DNA of 60,000 nucleotides from Chrysomallon squamiferum. Lineage: Eukaryota > Mollusca > Gastropoda > Neomphalida > Peltospiridae. The notes beneath the pieces were generated by a model. It had not been told where the DNA came from. It searched no databases and was given only the letters and a program-made list of their open reading frames with translations. A program made the translations under genes and the position numbers. The stretch spans positions 20,010,698 through 20,070,697 of the forward strand of contig CM022670.1 of assembly GCA_012295275.1 (NCBI GenBank), read 5' to 3'. Of this stretch, positions 1 through 14,615 are shown one piece after another (the first letter of the stretch is position 1; the number at the start of each line of letters is the position of its first letter).

Positions 1-1140
1 TATCTTGATTTCTTATTTTCTAAAAAAAACAAATTTACTTTACAAATATGGTGATGTTCAGATCATTATGCTTATAATATTTACTTTGTTTACATTTCAG
101 TCATTTATACTCATCTGAATTACTGATAAAAAAAAAATGTATTAGTAGAAATTAAGTTTTTTATAGTTTAACTTTTCACAGACGTGAAAATGACAAATGG
201 CGGAAGAGTTATTTCCCTTAAAAAATAGTCCATGAATGTGGCTTCCATACTTGTGACCTAATCAACAGATCAATGTAAAACAGAACATACACCGACCATC
301 TAGCATAAATATCTAATTAAACCTAATGATTTCAATTGTAAAAGATGTAATAAAAACAGTACATTACAATAAGTATCCCAAATATGTCTTTATATTACGA
401 ATTTAAGGCATAAATTGTAAACAAACAAGCAGTAGGATGTCAGTAGATGAAAAGACAAGCGCACGTAAATTGTAATTGCTAAAAACAGGCACGTAATTCT
501 CAGATCTCATTTTAAGTGCAAACAGTTTTACGTATGATTAATATTTCGCTATGACACTGTCAACCTTTGAGCATGATCTAATAAAGCAATGAAAGTAAAT
601 ATCTGTGACAAACGAGAAATCCATTGTAAAGACTCCTCACTCACCTGTGTTATTTGCAGATATATTGGAATCCGGTAACATGAAATTTATGGTACTTGTA
701 CCACTTACATCTGGAATAAATAGCTGATAACTTATGTCCCCATTTTTACCAAAATCAGGGAAATCAGAGGTGTATTTAAGTGTTTAATTTTGGCATTTCT
801 AACAATAACCCGCGCCAAAATTAAGACAACCTAACAACGACATTGGGATCAAAATTGTACAAAATATAGTTCGAAATGGAATATGCATTTATTGAGAATC
901 GTTATAAATTTATGTATATGCATGATATTGTAGATATTATATTACTAGGTTTAAGACCACTGTTATAGTTTATGCTTATTTTTATTAATACTACATGTAA
1001 CAACAAAGCGGAATTTTAGTTTTGTGTCCCAAATCGCCTTTGAAAGTAGTTCAACCAGACGGCCAAGACTGGTAAAATACTATTCTCCTGACAACTTCAC
1101 CAACGTATTAAGCCATTTTCTTTACATACATATATTTTGA

Positions 1141-1142
<2 letters not shown>

Positions 1143-1205
<63 letters not shown>
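1143..1205. repeat. (ATT)n microsatellite
   Basis: About 20 nearly perfect att units. Confidence 0.95.
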
Positions 1206-1207
<2 letters not shown>

Positions 1208-1518
1208 AAACTTTTTAAATGAATTTACAGCAGCTACTAAAACCATGGTCGTTATTAACTGGAGGAAAGAAATAAATGAATAATGGGTTAAAGACAGCTT
1301 AACACATTTTAATTAATATGCTATTACTGTCGAAGTATGGATATTATGAATATGATCACGGCCGTTTAAGTATCAGATATTTTTTTTATTGAAACAATAA
1401 ATTTGTCGCCCTATTTAATATATTTTTAAAAATTTATATAATTGTAAGCAATCTTGCAGAAGGTCCGCAATACTTTCATGAATCCTAGATATTTATTATT
1501 ATTAATATTTTATTTTTA

Positions 1519-1562
<44 letters not shown>

Positions 1563-2950
1563 AGATTCCAAAGTGTAAGTTAAACGGTATGAATATAAAG
1601 TATTTTAAAATAATAAATAAATAAACAAACAAATAAATAAATAAATATTTATATTTCCAAGTTATTATTTTATTATTTCGGGTAGCATCAGTAGTGCATC
1701 AATGAAAAATTAAAACTATGGCAAATATCTGACACTGATCTTTTAAACGACAATACTATAATGTCACTTCAAAAATACATATCAAGCTCATTAATCTTTT
1801 AACTAATGTAGAATTACATTATATAAAATGATCAATAAGATTTTTCTTCTGCTTCTTCTTGTTCAATGGTACTATGATGTATGTAGTCCTATAGTTCTCA
1901 GCACTGAATTTTTAACTAATAATTTACATGGGAGGTTCAGCAAGCAGGTCATCCTAGTGCTTTTCACCCATGGCAGTCTAAGACTGATCATATATTCGAA
2001 GAAGTTGTTGTTTGTTTGTTTTGTTTTGTTTTGTTCCTTTTTCTTTCTTTTTTTTTTTTTTTTTTTTTTTTTTATCGTCATTAATTAAGACAGAACATTA
2101 TTATCTGAAGTTTTGGTCTAGACTGCATTTTTAAAACATTCCTAAACGACATAATTAACTTTTCTTCTTTAAGCCTATATATAATATTCGAAAGAAAATA
2201 AATATTTTCTAAATAAATCCAATCAGTCCAAATATTGCGAAATATAATTTAGTAAAACATTTAGTGATTCGAAAAATATTTGACTCGTATTTAAACGAAA
2301 ATAATAATTTGTTTGTTTGTTGTTGTTGTTGTTTTTTTTAAATTAAAATTTCACATTTATTCTTGAACTGAACTATAATATATACTTAATATACATTTTT
2401 ATTGAATTTTTTTTTTATATATATATAATTTGCTTTCTCGTAATAATGTAAATATAATGAATATCTATTAATGTCTTTTAAATTACCGTCAAGAATTCGT
2501 GTAGTCTATAACATGTTTATAATCGCCGACAAATAAATACGTTGCCATAGATTAATGAAAGTCTAGAATCATCAGTCGTACTATTTAATCTGCCTCTAAA
2601 AGCCCTATTACAGTCTACTATCTGTCAGCCGGCGTTGTAACTCGACTTTTGATATTTGTTCTATTTATAGCATACTCCCTATTGGCAACAGCAGCAAGAG
2701 AGCACTGAAACGCAATCGTATGCTGGTAAACTTGCTGTCGTTTCTGTAAATATTATACCAGTTCATAAATACTCATTATTATTGTTTTTTGTTCTGTTTT
2801 TGTATTAAATTTGTACATTTAGTCATGATATGATATTAAAATTAAGTAAAATGGCTTTAATGGAAAATGTATTACAAATTTCACTTTGGTGGATCGATCC
2901 TACAAACCATCTACAAACCATCGTTACTTAAACAATATCGTCACTTTAGT

Positions 2951-2982
<32 letters not shown>

Positions 2983-3539
2983 GCCTCTGCGCGAAAATCT
3001 TTAGAACATATATTATGAGTTTCCTTTGTAATGAAACAATATTGTTTAAAAAAAAAAAAAAAAAAAAAAATATTTAGAAATTAAGAAGAAATTCAAAAAG
3101 TTAATACAGTAGGTTTAATTTTCACAGAGTGGGCTTATTATATCAAAGACAAGTCCATTAGAGAGAGAAATTTCAATAAAATTAATTTCTACAACGGTTT
3201 TATTGTTAGATTTAATGTAGGGAATGGATATTTCTGTCAGGTGCTAACTGAAATTACATGTACAGATTAACATAGAATATTATTATAATGCTCTTTTTGT
3301 TCTGTTAATTGTGCTTAAAACAGTTCAAATGTTTATCAGTTTTTGAAAACTAGTTTATAAATTATGTAAAATCAATTATAAAGTGAAAAAAACAGAGATA
3401 TATAAATTGATATATATAGACAGAAATGCAAACTGCAGACATTCATTTCAAGAGTGTGTATGTGTGTGTTTGGGTGTGCTTGTAAGTCTTTCAACATTCT
3501 AAATATCTCTCCACTGTTTATTTCCGTATCTCTCAACAG

Positions 3540-3790
3540 TTTTGGGGCCCTGAAGCTTGAACTGTTACGGGGGCTTCGCAAGCAGGAACCAAATTTGGAT
3601 AACTACTTCTGTCTTCTTCACGGGCTTGTTCCAAGACAGATAATGATAAAAAATTTTAACAATTTTAACTACAGCATCTCAGATTAGGATTCCAATTTTA
3701 ATCAATGTGAATTGAATGCGCTTCTGGGGTTTGTTGGATTAGGGGCTCTGAAGTTTAAGTTTCATTAGTTTCATAATAGATCCGCCCTTG
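3540..3790. mobile_element. Possible decayed hAT-type terminal fragment
   Basis: The right edge atagatccgcccttg is, on the minus strand, caagggcggatctat, close to the CAGGGGCGGATC-type ends common in hAT elements. Two related words, ggggccctgaagcttgaact (from about 3544) and ggggctctgaagtttaagtt (from about 3743), lie about 200 bp apart. No matching left end was found. The open frames here have no recognisable protein. Confidence 0.25.
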
Positions 3791-4284
3791 TGTTTCACGT
3801 TCTCCTCTCTTTTGCTGAAAATATCAATTGGTTTTGCAGACGAATAGACAGACAGATACACAGAGTCAAGAAACCAGTCAGGAAGACAGAGAAGTAAATA
3901 GATAGATCAGAAGCCGATCCAGGACTACAAAAAATAAAATACATAAATAAATAAATATTTTTAAAAAAAGATTGAGGTGGATATTACCTTCGATAAGAAA
4001 CTATGATTTTCATTAAAGCAAGAAATATTGATTCAGTGAAAAACTGGATACGAATATATCTAAAAAGAAGTCAGTAGAAAAAAACGGGTGAAAAAAACCT
4101 AATTGGTACATAATTATATGCATACAGAGACAGCTGGTGCTGTTGCTAAACAAATCAAATCTTCAGTTTTGAAGTAATTTCAAACAAAAGTCCAATAAAC
4201 AACTAAAGCCGTGTCGAATGTTTCAAAAGTATTCAAGATATAAGCATGATTTTTATTTGTAAAAATTTTAAAAGTTTAATGGTC

Positions 4285-4285
<1 letters not shown>

Positions 4286-4339
<54 letters not shown>

Positions 4340-4356
4340 GTAATAATAATAATAAT
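4286..4356. repeat. (AAT)n microsatellite
   Basis: About 23 aat units with one tag interruption; yields a false poly-Asn frame. Confidence 0.95.
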
Positions 4357-4462
4357 TTTAAAATGAAATTTAAAACTATATCTAACACGCAAAAGATTAG
4401 CATGTTATCCCTCTGCTACGAATTACTTCCACCAACAGATAATGATAATTATTTGATAACGT

Positions 4463-4545
4463 TCACACACACACACACACACTCACACTCACACACACAC
4501 ACACACACATACATATACACACACATACATATCGAGTACATACAC
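4463..4545. repeat. (CA)n / (CATA)n compound microsatellite
   Basis: cacacac runs with act and ata interruptions. Confidence 0.9.
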
Positions 4546-5793
4546 ATAAACAAATATACTTTTATTGATTTATATATAACAAAACAAAACAAATAGGAAG
4601 TTATTTTTAACCAACTTGATAATATTATTTTTTTTAGTGATAGGTCAAACATTATTTTGTCTATTTTTTTATTTTATTTATTTAATTATTATTATTATTA
4701 TTATTTTTTTTTTTTATTATTTTTTTTTTTTTTTGACTGATAGAAATTTCACATAGATTGAATTGATCATTAAAAAGAACCTCGAAAAGGAAAACAAATA
4801 TGTTAAAAGTTTTTTTTTCTTTAAATTATCTGTTGCCTAAATGTATCGTTTCGGTCGATTTGATTTCAGACATGCAGATTGTAATCATTCTCTTGAGGAA
4901 ATAGTCCATTTCCAGTTCCACCATTTAATAAATCACTGCATTTATATCTTACAGTGTATTTTACTTTCTGCGTTCGACTTGCGATACTGATATAGAAATT
5001 CAAAATAATTTTTCTTTCTTATGTAATATTAATTATATTTTTGTTGTTGCTGTTGCTGCTGTTATTGCTCATCTATTTTTATAGATATTCATTGTTATAT
5101 GCTATTGTTGTTCGTTCATTAATTATTTTAATAAATTGTTTTTGATTTCTTTATCTATTTATTAAGCTTTTAACACGATAGATTTGGATAAATTCACCTA
5201 ATAGAGAAAAACAGGAATGAATAGTTTTATGTGGTATAATAAATTCTTTTTGAATACATACTAGCATATATTAAGACAAAAAAAAAAAAAAAAATGTAAT
5301 AAAATATACTTTATGACACTTCATCACATTTTAATATAATGTATACTGGATGTCAGTCTTCACTCTTTCTTGAGAGAAAATTGTTATTGCCATTTAGTAT
5401 GAAATCTAAATTAATGTAGTTTTTATTCAGTTTTTTTCTTTCTTTCTTTCTTTCTTTATTATTTTATTTCTAAATGATATTTTCATACCGATGAATAATA
5501 CTGAATAAATGCATAGGCTTATATTTCATACTGATCAAAGATTGCAGACGTAAATGATCGAAAATTATATATTTGCATGATAAACTATATTATACTGAAA
5601 TTCATGTGAAATCGCTAAAGAATATTTTTATTTTTCTTATTATTTATTTATTTATTTTGAATTATTTTTATAAATAAATTATTGAAGTATCAATAATTCA
5701 TTATTTGTTATAATCTAAATATTTACATTATATTAGTTTTCGTTGTTTTTATATTCTAATTAACAATACCATTACTATCATTATCAATACATA

Positions 5794-6028
5794 CGAGTAC
5801 TACTACTAATACTAACCATAATGCTAATGCTAAAGCCAAGTGTTACAACTACGACAATTACAATTTTAACAACATCCACTAATCCTATTACTACTATATC
5901 TTCTGCGGTTGTTTTTTCTTCTACAATTTCTAATACTACTTTTATTACTAGTGCTGCTACTGCTGCTACTATGACTACTACTACTACTACTACTACTACT
6001 AATAATAATAATAATAATAATGACGATG
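5794..6028. repeat. (ACT)n / (AAT)n cryptic microsatellite
   Basis: Imperfect tac, act and aat repeats, purest at about 5968-6022. An apparent Thr/Asn-rich frame here is a by-product. Confidence 0.85.
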
Positions 6029-6402
6029 ATTATGATTAACCAGATCTTTTGACCTGGCTGGAACGGAAAATAGACAATGGCTTATAATGAAGAGTTTATC
6101 CTATTTATCGTGCATAAGAGGAACACTCAAACTTTTTGAGTATTTTCAAAAACGGCAAAATAACATGAAATAATTTTTCAGCGTATAGAACACAGTTTCA
6201 TCTATGATTTGTTTATCAGTATTTCTTTAAAAACAATGTAATAAGTAGTTTTAAAAGAAATTGATTACATATTAATAATTATAATGTATTCTTTTATATG
6301 CATTGAGGTGTCATTAAGCCAACATTTATTCATTTAATTTACAGAGGATTTGTTGTACTAAAATAATAATATTGAATTGATATATGCACTGCGTTATAAT
6401 TA

Positions 6403-6410
6403 ATAATAAA

Positions 6411-6462
<52 letters not shown>
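6403..6462. repeat. (AAT)n microsatellite upstream of SCP2
   Basis: About 17 aat units, about 200 bp before the SCP2 start codon. Confidence 0.95.
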
Positions 6463-6665
6463 CTTGCTGTATAAATAATACTAATTATAGAAACGTACAG
6501 ATTATCGGGCTTTCTCGAGAGGTATCAACCAACTTTTACGAATATTGACGGAAGTATCCGATTGACTTTCGGTAAGTAACGAAAGTGTATCGAGTCCAAT
6601 GTTCGTATTGTAATAATTCTTGCAGGAAAACTGTTTTTAATGTTTGTAAAGTGTTAATCACGGAC

Positions 6666-9600
6666 ATGGCAACAATGGGAAGAAAGGTTTATGTGGTTGG
6701 AGTTGGCATGACAAAGGTTAGTATTATTACCAAATGTCTTTGACATGAATGTTATTATTTTGCTAATCTGCATCAGTGCCTCTGGCGAATCCAGAAGAAA
6801 AGGATGGGATTTCAGGCTTGTGACATTAAATTGTATCGTGTTTATGAATTCGGACCAAAGTGTACACCTTATTGTGTGTGTGCCTGCTTGCGTGCGTGCA
6901 TGTATGCACGAGAGCGAGATGAATGTTGAATGTTTGCATAATTTGTTATCCCTACCACCAAAAAATATATTTTTGAAATTTAATAAACTGTAATTCTTTA
7001 AAGTAGTATAAAATACATCAAGTTTTATACAATTTATTATTATATTTTTGTTTATATATACTAATGTGCCAACAAAATTTTATTTCAAAATATCAAACCC
7101 ATAAACATTTACACACATTATTTTTATTATTTTTTTTTTTTTGGTTAAAGATAATCTTTTTATATATGTATATTCTTGGCAAATAATAATATATTTTATT
7201 TTTAATATTTTGTAGTTTGAAAAACCTGGCCGTCGAGATAATTTTGATTATCCAGACATGGCAAAAGAAGCTGGTAAGAAAAATAATCTTTTTTTTACAT
7301 TCTTAAGAGATAGATTAATGTGTGTGTGTGTATATATATTGTCAAATAATAACACCCCGCCCAAAAAAAAAAATTTAACATTTTGCAAAATGTGTGGAAT
7401 TTCCTAATTTTATTTGTAATCAGTAAGAGGGAAAACCCATAAAATAAAAAGATTCTGTAATTATATCATTGTTATTCTATAAAATGTCAAAAAGGTGGCT
7501 AGCAAAAAAAAAAACATCAAAATAAAAACCCAAGCAAACAACCCCTAATAAAAAAATTAGTACTTTTCTTTATTTTTGCATTAAAAAGAATTCAAGTAGA
7601 AATAAAAATTTCATGATCTGTTTGTTTGTATGTGTTTTTGCATGTGACATTATGAGTAAATGTGAATATTTGCTTGTCTGTGAGTGTATATGAATATTTA
7701 GGTAAAAATATTTATTTGGTGTGTTTATAAATGGATTTCTGTTTGCATCAGTTGTGCATAGATATGCAGTTTTGAAAACAAGGCATGTAGGCCTGCATAT
7801 AAATGGATAAATATATGTTGATGTTTGTGTATATTTATATTTGGAAGTATTTGCATGTGTGTGTGTATATGTGTACATGTGTACATGTGCATGTATGTCT
7901 ATGTTCATGTACATGTTTGCTTGTATGTGTGTGTAAGATCATATGTTAGGTACACAGACACTAAATGTATTTTTAATATTTTTCTCAGGTACTAAAGCTT
8001 TGCATGATGCTGGAATCACTTATGACCAGGTAGAGCAAGCCTGTGTTGGCTATTGCTATGGTAACATTGTTTATTATGATTTATAAATATTAAATATATA
8101 TTCATAATGATAACCTTGAAATAACAGTTTGTCAGTAATAAATATCTTCAATGAATATTTATATTTGCTGTCACAAATACCTTTCTTACATTTGAAATGT
8201 TTACTGCCATTAAATAATGTCTTTTCATACATATTAATTCAGCAGTAATAAAACTATATTAAATAAGTTGTTTAATATAACAAATAAAAACCTGGACCAC
8301 AATTTAAGTTATGTTGAACTAAAAGTTGGAATGGGACAAATTCTTATTGGCCCATTGACAAGGTTTAATTATTTGAACAAATCAGTTGAATTTCTCTGTT
8401 TTCAGTTTTGTAATATTCTTTCTTAAGAAAAACTTATTAAATCAATGAAATAAGTTTCACCTACTACAAGAAACTTTTGATCATACAGTTACCTTTGTTT
8501 GATTTGGCTTTTTCAGGAGAAACAACTAGTGGACAAAGAGCCTTGTATGAACTGGGATTAACAGGAATACCAATTTATAATGTAAGTGAGCTGTGAATTC
8601 TCATGTTGAGATTCTCAATGGTTAAATGTTACCTAATTTAAATATTATAATATTTTACTCTTCCAAATATTAATATGATACCTAGTTGGAGATAGACTAT
8701 ACATATATATACACATACATATTTTTATTTTTGTTTTTTGTTTGTTTTTCTTGACATGTTTGTATTTCAAAAATGAATATCAAATTTTTAAGGTTAACAA
8801 TGCCTGTTCAACTGGTTCCACAGCTCTGTTTATGGCTAAACAGTTAATTGAAGGAGGTATGCTGTCTCGTTTATTTTATTTAAAATATTAAGTTAGAGTC
8901 CAATAAACAAGAAAATAAATAATTCCTTAAGTATTTTTTTTTTTTTTTTGAGTAAAGTAAAATCAGTTTATAAATGATCATATAATAGATTTTAAAAGAA
9001 AACACCATTGATATATATATATATATATATACATATGTTTTCTAGGAATTGCTGATTGTGTGATGGCTCTGGGTTTTGAAAAGATGAAGAGAGGTCCTCT
9101 TACAAGTCAGGTATTATTTTATATTAATTTAATTAAACAAATTAATGTTTTAATCTTGATTATGATTAAGATTTTTTTTTTCATTTAAAAGCCATTAAAT
9201 TTACACATAATATTAAATCATGCAGAATTCATTTCTGAATTGCCAGTTTTGCTTAATATATTGATTGATATTTTTGTAAAGTAAATTATGAATAGTTAAT
9301 CCCAAATTTTAAATATGGCTTTGCTTAAAAGAAATATCTTTTTCTATTTATTTAATTTTTTTTAAACTAAAGTTATTATTTTTATTATTTATCTCACATT
9401 ACTTCATTTGATTTTATTTTAACAGCAGGATGATAGGACCAGTCCAATGGAAAAACATGTACAAGTCATGTTAAATACATATGGACTGGCACCTGCTCCA
9501 TTTGCTCCACAAATGTTTGGAAATGCAGGCAAAGAACACATGCAGAAATATGGTAATGTCTGCAGATTCATTCACTAATAATAAATTAATTTGTTCTTAA

Positions 9601-10846
9601 AAAATAATAATTGCATAAGTAATTCCTGTTATAAAATTAATAAATTAACTCATTCACTTTTCAGTAAAATTAAAATTTTATTTAAAAGTTTAAAAAATTA
9701 TGAAAATTGCTGAAAGCTAATTAAATTTGACTATATTAAACTTTTTTATAGGCTTGATTTACTGTAATGGTGACATTAAAGCCAGAAAAACTATTCTAAT
9801 TTTATTTCTTTAATCTTAGATTTTGTTTGTTGTTGTTGTTGTTATTTGTTTGTTCGTTTGTTGGTTGGTTGGTTTGTTTGATTGTTGTTGATTTTGTTTT
9901 AAAGAAAGAATGATTATGCAGCATTAAAGCTTAATAACATACCATTCAATTTTGCTTCAGGAACAACTTTGGAACAGTTTGCAAAGATTGCTTGGAAGAA
10001 TCATAAACATTCAGTCAATAATCCGTATGTTTTCTAAATATTTTTTTTTTTTTTTTAATGTTAATATGGATCTTTCTGTCACAGACAAAATTAGCAATCT
10101 GAAACAGAATTGGAGTATAGTAAATCCACAGAGTTAAGATTTAAAAATTTGTAATATCTTTTCTTATTTTTATGATTTTTTTTCTTCCTTTAAGACTAAA
10201 AATATACACATACTGATATAAACATACATTCATATACATTTTGTAATTTTATCTTGGTTAATTGGACCAAAACAAATCATGAAGTTTTGAAAAATAATTA
10301 CTTCTAAAAATCTCCTGCTAGTTATAAAAATTAATTCAAAAGTAAAATCTTTTTGAAATTCAGAAACAGGTGAGATTATATAAGAGTGCTTTTGGTTTTT
10401 TTTTTTGTTGTTGTTATTATTTTTAATTATTTATTTTTACTTTTTGTAGATATTCAATTTCAAAAAGAATACACTTTAGAAGAAATTTTAGCATCACCAA
10501 AAATCCACGACCCATTAACAAAACTGCAGTGTTGGTAAGTAGTAGTTAATCAGTATTTATTTTATTATTTTATTTTTATTTATTTTTATTTTTATTTTTA
10601 TTTTTTTAAATGTTTTTCCCCTCTCATTCTACTTCATTTTATTTTTTATTTTTTATTTTTTGTCTGTCAGTCCAACATCTGATGGTTCTGCAGCTGCCAT
10701 TGTGGTGAGTGAGGATTTCGTGAAAAAGCATAATTTACAAGCCCAGGCTGTTGAAATAGTTGCCATGTCAATGGCTACTGATTTACCAAGCTCTTTTGAG
10801 GAAAATTCATGTATTAAAATGGTAAGATATTGACTCATTTTCTCAA

Positions 10847-10886
<40 letters not shown>

Positions 10887-13800
10887 TTAAAAAAACAAAA
10901 CAAAAATTGGAAGCAGATTCTCAGATTTTTGAGACGGCAGATTTGTGTAAAATGCAATGTTTTTCTTATTAAATCTTTATTAATAGTATTTTATTTTTGT
11001 AATTATTGAATCTCATTACTTTTTCTAACTCAAGTCATATGTATGTATAGCTTTCATTTTATGATGCAGTAAGATCATTAATTACTATTCAGATTAGTCA
11101 GGAAGGATAATAACACGCTGTTATCTTGTATTAATTTATTTACAAGCTAGAAATAAAAGACAAATGCTATTTAGATGTATAAATTATGTTGTTGAAAAGA
11201 TCATAAATTAATTTTTTTTTTGTTCTTTCTTTTTCTGCTGTATGTTATTTTTTACCAAAATGTATAAAATATATATGTATTTTTTTCCCCACATACATAT
11301 ATTTTTTAATAATTATTTATTTTATTTTATTGTATTCGTTTCCATTTTGTTTTAAGGTTGGATATGATTTGACCAAAAATGCTGCAGATAAAGTCTTCAG
11401 TCAAGCAGGTAGCTGTATTGTATGTAAATAATATATTGTCTTAATTTATATTTATTTTTTATTATTTTTATTTATTTATTTATTTATTTATTTTGAAGCT
11501 GTCTAAATGATTACAGATTAGAATAACAATAAATGAGATACGTCTCAGGATTCAAGCTAGACTTATGTAATAGAGAGAATTGACTTTTCCCTCAAGACAT
11601 ACTAGGAAAAAGTGAAAAGCTTTAGGGAGAAGTGAGATTTTGTGAAGAAGAAATGAGATGATAAGCCAGATGTATTGAAAATGCCAAATATGTATTAGAA
11701 CATACAACACAAATCTTTGTACACATCAGTGAACAGTTCAGTACTGGGTGGTCATTGACAAAAATGTTTTTCAAACTCTATGTTTCTTCCATTTTTACTG
11801 AAATCAAAACAACCAATGTCTGGTCCATTTTCAGCAATCCTTATCAAGTCATTCAGTGTATTGTTGTTCATTCGTTTTCTAAATTTCGACTTGATCTGAT
11901 TTTGCATTGAAAAACCCCTTTCACACTGTACTAGTGAGACAACATTAGGGTATATCAATTAACTGAATGGGATGAGAAAATTTGTCTTTGTTCTCCTTAA
12001 AATTTTCAGTGAGGCTTGTAAAGGAAACAAAAAAGGTATTAATGCTCTTTACACAGTCTTCTTGGTGACTGAAAGCAAAGAAGGTGACTTAGAATTTTGT
12101 CAAGGGTTAAAAGTATGGTGAAGTTTAGTATAAACGGGCAAGTATTTGCTCATGTCAACCCCTAGGATGAACCCTGTATCTACATTAAATAAAGAATTTG
12201 TAAACATCATAATAATATTTGTTTCTGTGTTGCGCCTTTGATAATTAAAAATAAAACCATTTTTAATCTGCAATTAAAATTTAAATGCTTCATATGCAGA
12301 TAAGCTGAACAGTTAAAAGACATGTTAAATTTACTGTAAAAAAGAAAAGTAAAAGAAAACTCTTATATAATAATATTAATATCATTTTTCTCCTCATTCC
12401 TAATGGTATAAATTTTGGCAGTCCTTCTTGAACTTATTTCTTGCAGATTATAAGTCAGAGGTTGTCTTTTGTTGTTTATTGCTGAGTTTTTTCATTGTGA
12501 AATAAAATAATAAAAATATATCATTTTAGGGTTGTCTCGCAGTGATATGGATGTAGTTGAACTTCATGATTGTTTTTCATGTAATGAGTTACTGACTTAT
12601 GAAGCACTGGGTCTCTGTAAGCCAGGTAAAGCAAACTGTCATCCATACCAATTTCTCCATGTCCTCTTTCTCTTTCTCATTGCTTCTATTTTTGTCATAT
12701 CTAATTTTTCCTCTTTTAATTAATGCATTGCAAAATACACAGTTAATCTGAATATTTTCCATGGTAGTATTTTCTTAACTATTCTTTCTACATATTTTCT
12801 TATATATGGTTGCATGTAATCATGCATATGGTACTGGATCATCAGTTTATACTTCGTAAAGAGGTATTCTTTTTCCATTAGTAGCACTGACTAAACAGGA
12901 TAGTACCTGCCTTAATTATTATACCATACATTGAAATCTAATTAGAACAAGAAAACCTATCAGTCACATATCACACTGTAAAAGTAGATAAATATCTGAA
13001 TTTTGAGAAAAATAACATTCATATTTGCCTTTATTTTTTGTGGGATTTTTTCCCCTCGTTTTTTTATTTTATTTTTTATTTTCTGTATTTTTTAAAATTA
13101 TTATTACTATTATTTGTTGTTGTTTTTTTAGGTCTTATTTTTTCCACCATTCAAACCAAATATGTAGTATATATAAAGTTTAACAGGTAACAGTAATGGT
13201 ATGAATGATAGCAAAATAAAGGAAACCCTATAAAATTAGTTGTTTTATATCTTCATAGCTACAGAGATTTTGTTCTACAAAAATTGAAATCATAATTTAT
13301 GGCTTCTCATACATAAATATGTAGTTCTGTCTGCAGTGAGAAATACTTCAAACTTGATAGAACTAGTGATTTGTTGCACTTCCATGATTTATATTTTAAA
13401 GCTGAAAAATGTTAAAATTGTTTCCTGTTCAGAAAGACCAGATAACTTGTGTTTCTTTTATTTTATTTTATTTTTGTTTTATTTTTGTTGTTGTTATTGT
13501 TATTTTTTTTATTTTTTTAAAAAAACAAAATTCAATGCAAGCATGTGCTAGAAAATAATTAATTATTTAAATTTTTAAGTATTGTTTTAATTGGTTTAAA
13601 CATACTAATAAAACAATTTCCTAATTATTTCTTAACAACACATTTATAAAATTTATTTTACCTTTGTTGTCTTGAATAAAAAATAAATATCTTCATTTCA
13701 TACCACTGGTTTTCCTGTAAATTATACTGACTTAGTTCATTCATTGTCTTAAATATTATTTCAATGGTATCAAAAATGAAATCGTAAATAAATTGTGAAA

Positions 13801-13988
13801 AGAAGATGGAAGGAATATCAATAATGAAAAATAAACATTTATCTGTTTTTGAATTATATATATATAAAAAAATTTATTATTATTATTATTAGACCAGCAA
13901 ATAGATATTCATACAAATTATCCTTGTTTTTCTTTATAATAGTTTAAACTGTTATTTATATTTATTTATTTATTTACTTACTAACTTA

Positions 13989-14038
<50 letters not shown>

Positions 14039-14576
14039 TTTTTTCATTTGTCATTAGATGAACAGATGTTCAAAACAGTTATAATAGCATATTGTTATTT
14101 TTTTCTGGATTAAATATTGCAGGAAAAGGGGGAGATATGGTTGATCGAGGTGATAATACATATGGAGGAAAATATGTAATTAATCCAAGTGGTGGGCTCA
14201 TTTCTAAAGGGCATCCACTAGGAGCAACAGGTAAATTATGTTTTCAATTTTTATTTCATACACACATTTAGCATTGACCTTCAGTGCAGTACAGATCAGT
14301 AATATCTCTGATAGTTTAAAATTTTGGAAAAGTTTAAATCCTTCTGAAAATATCACTTGAATAATTATTTGCAGATATATTTAGTTTAATTTGAACACAT
14401 ATGTTTTACTGAATGGTTTGCTTATACCATTAACAGAATAGATAATTTTGTAGTGTATGTTTAACAAAAGATTTTACTTTTACATGTTACTTAAAATTAG
14501 AAATTAATTTGTAATAAATTAACTAGCTTTATAATTTTTAAAACATTATTATTATAATTTTTGTGATTATTATTAT

Positions 14577-14615
<39 letters not shown>

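Larger units (their letters stand above)
1..6480. other. Gene-free, microsatellite-rich region
   Basis: AT-rich DNA with (ATT)n, (TAAA)n, poly-T, poly-A and (CA)n tracts and one possible hAT fragment. All open frames are short, low complexity or repeat-derived. I see no gene. Confidence 0.7.

Noticed and set aside
3454-3687. 77-codon frame containing GALKLELLRGLRKQ
   Set aside because: No domain recognised. Both strands are open and the region looks like a decayed repeat, so it is not called as a gene.
4246-4596. Open frames with poly-Asn and His-Thr runs on both strands
   Set aside because: Produced by (AAT)n and (CA)n repeats.
5821-6039. Thr/Ser/Asn-rich 72-codon open frame
   Set aside because: It is a direct translation of act/aat microsatellite with no non-repetitive core.
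10653-10838. 61-codon minus-strand frame
   Set aside because: Shadow of SCP2 exon 10.
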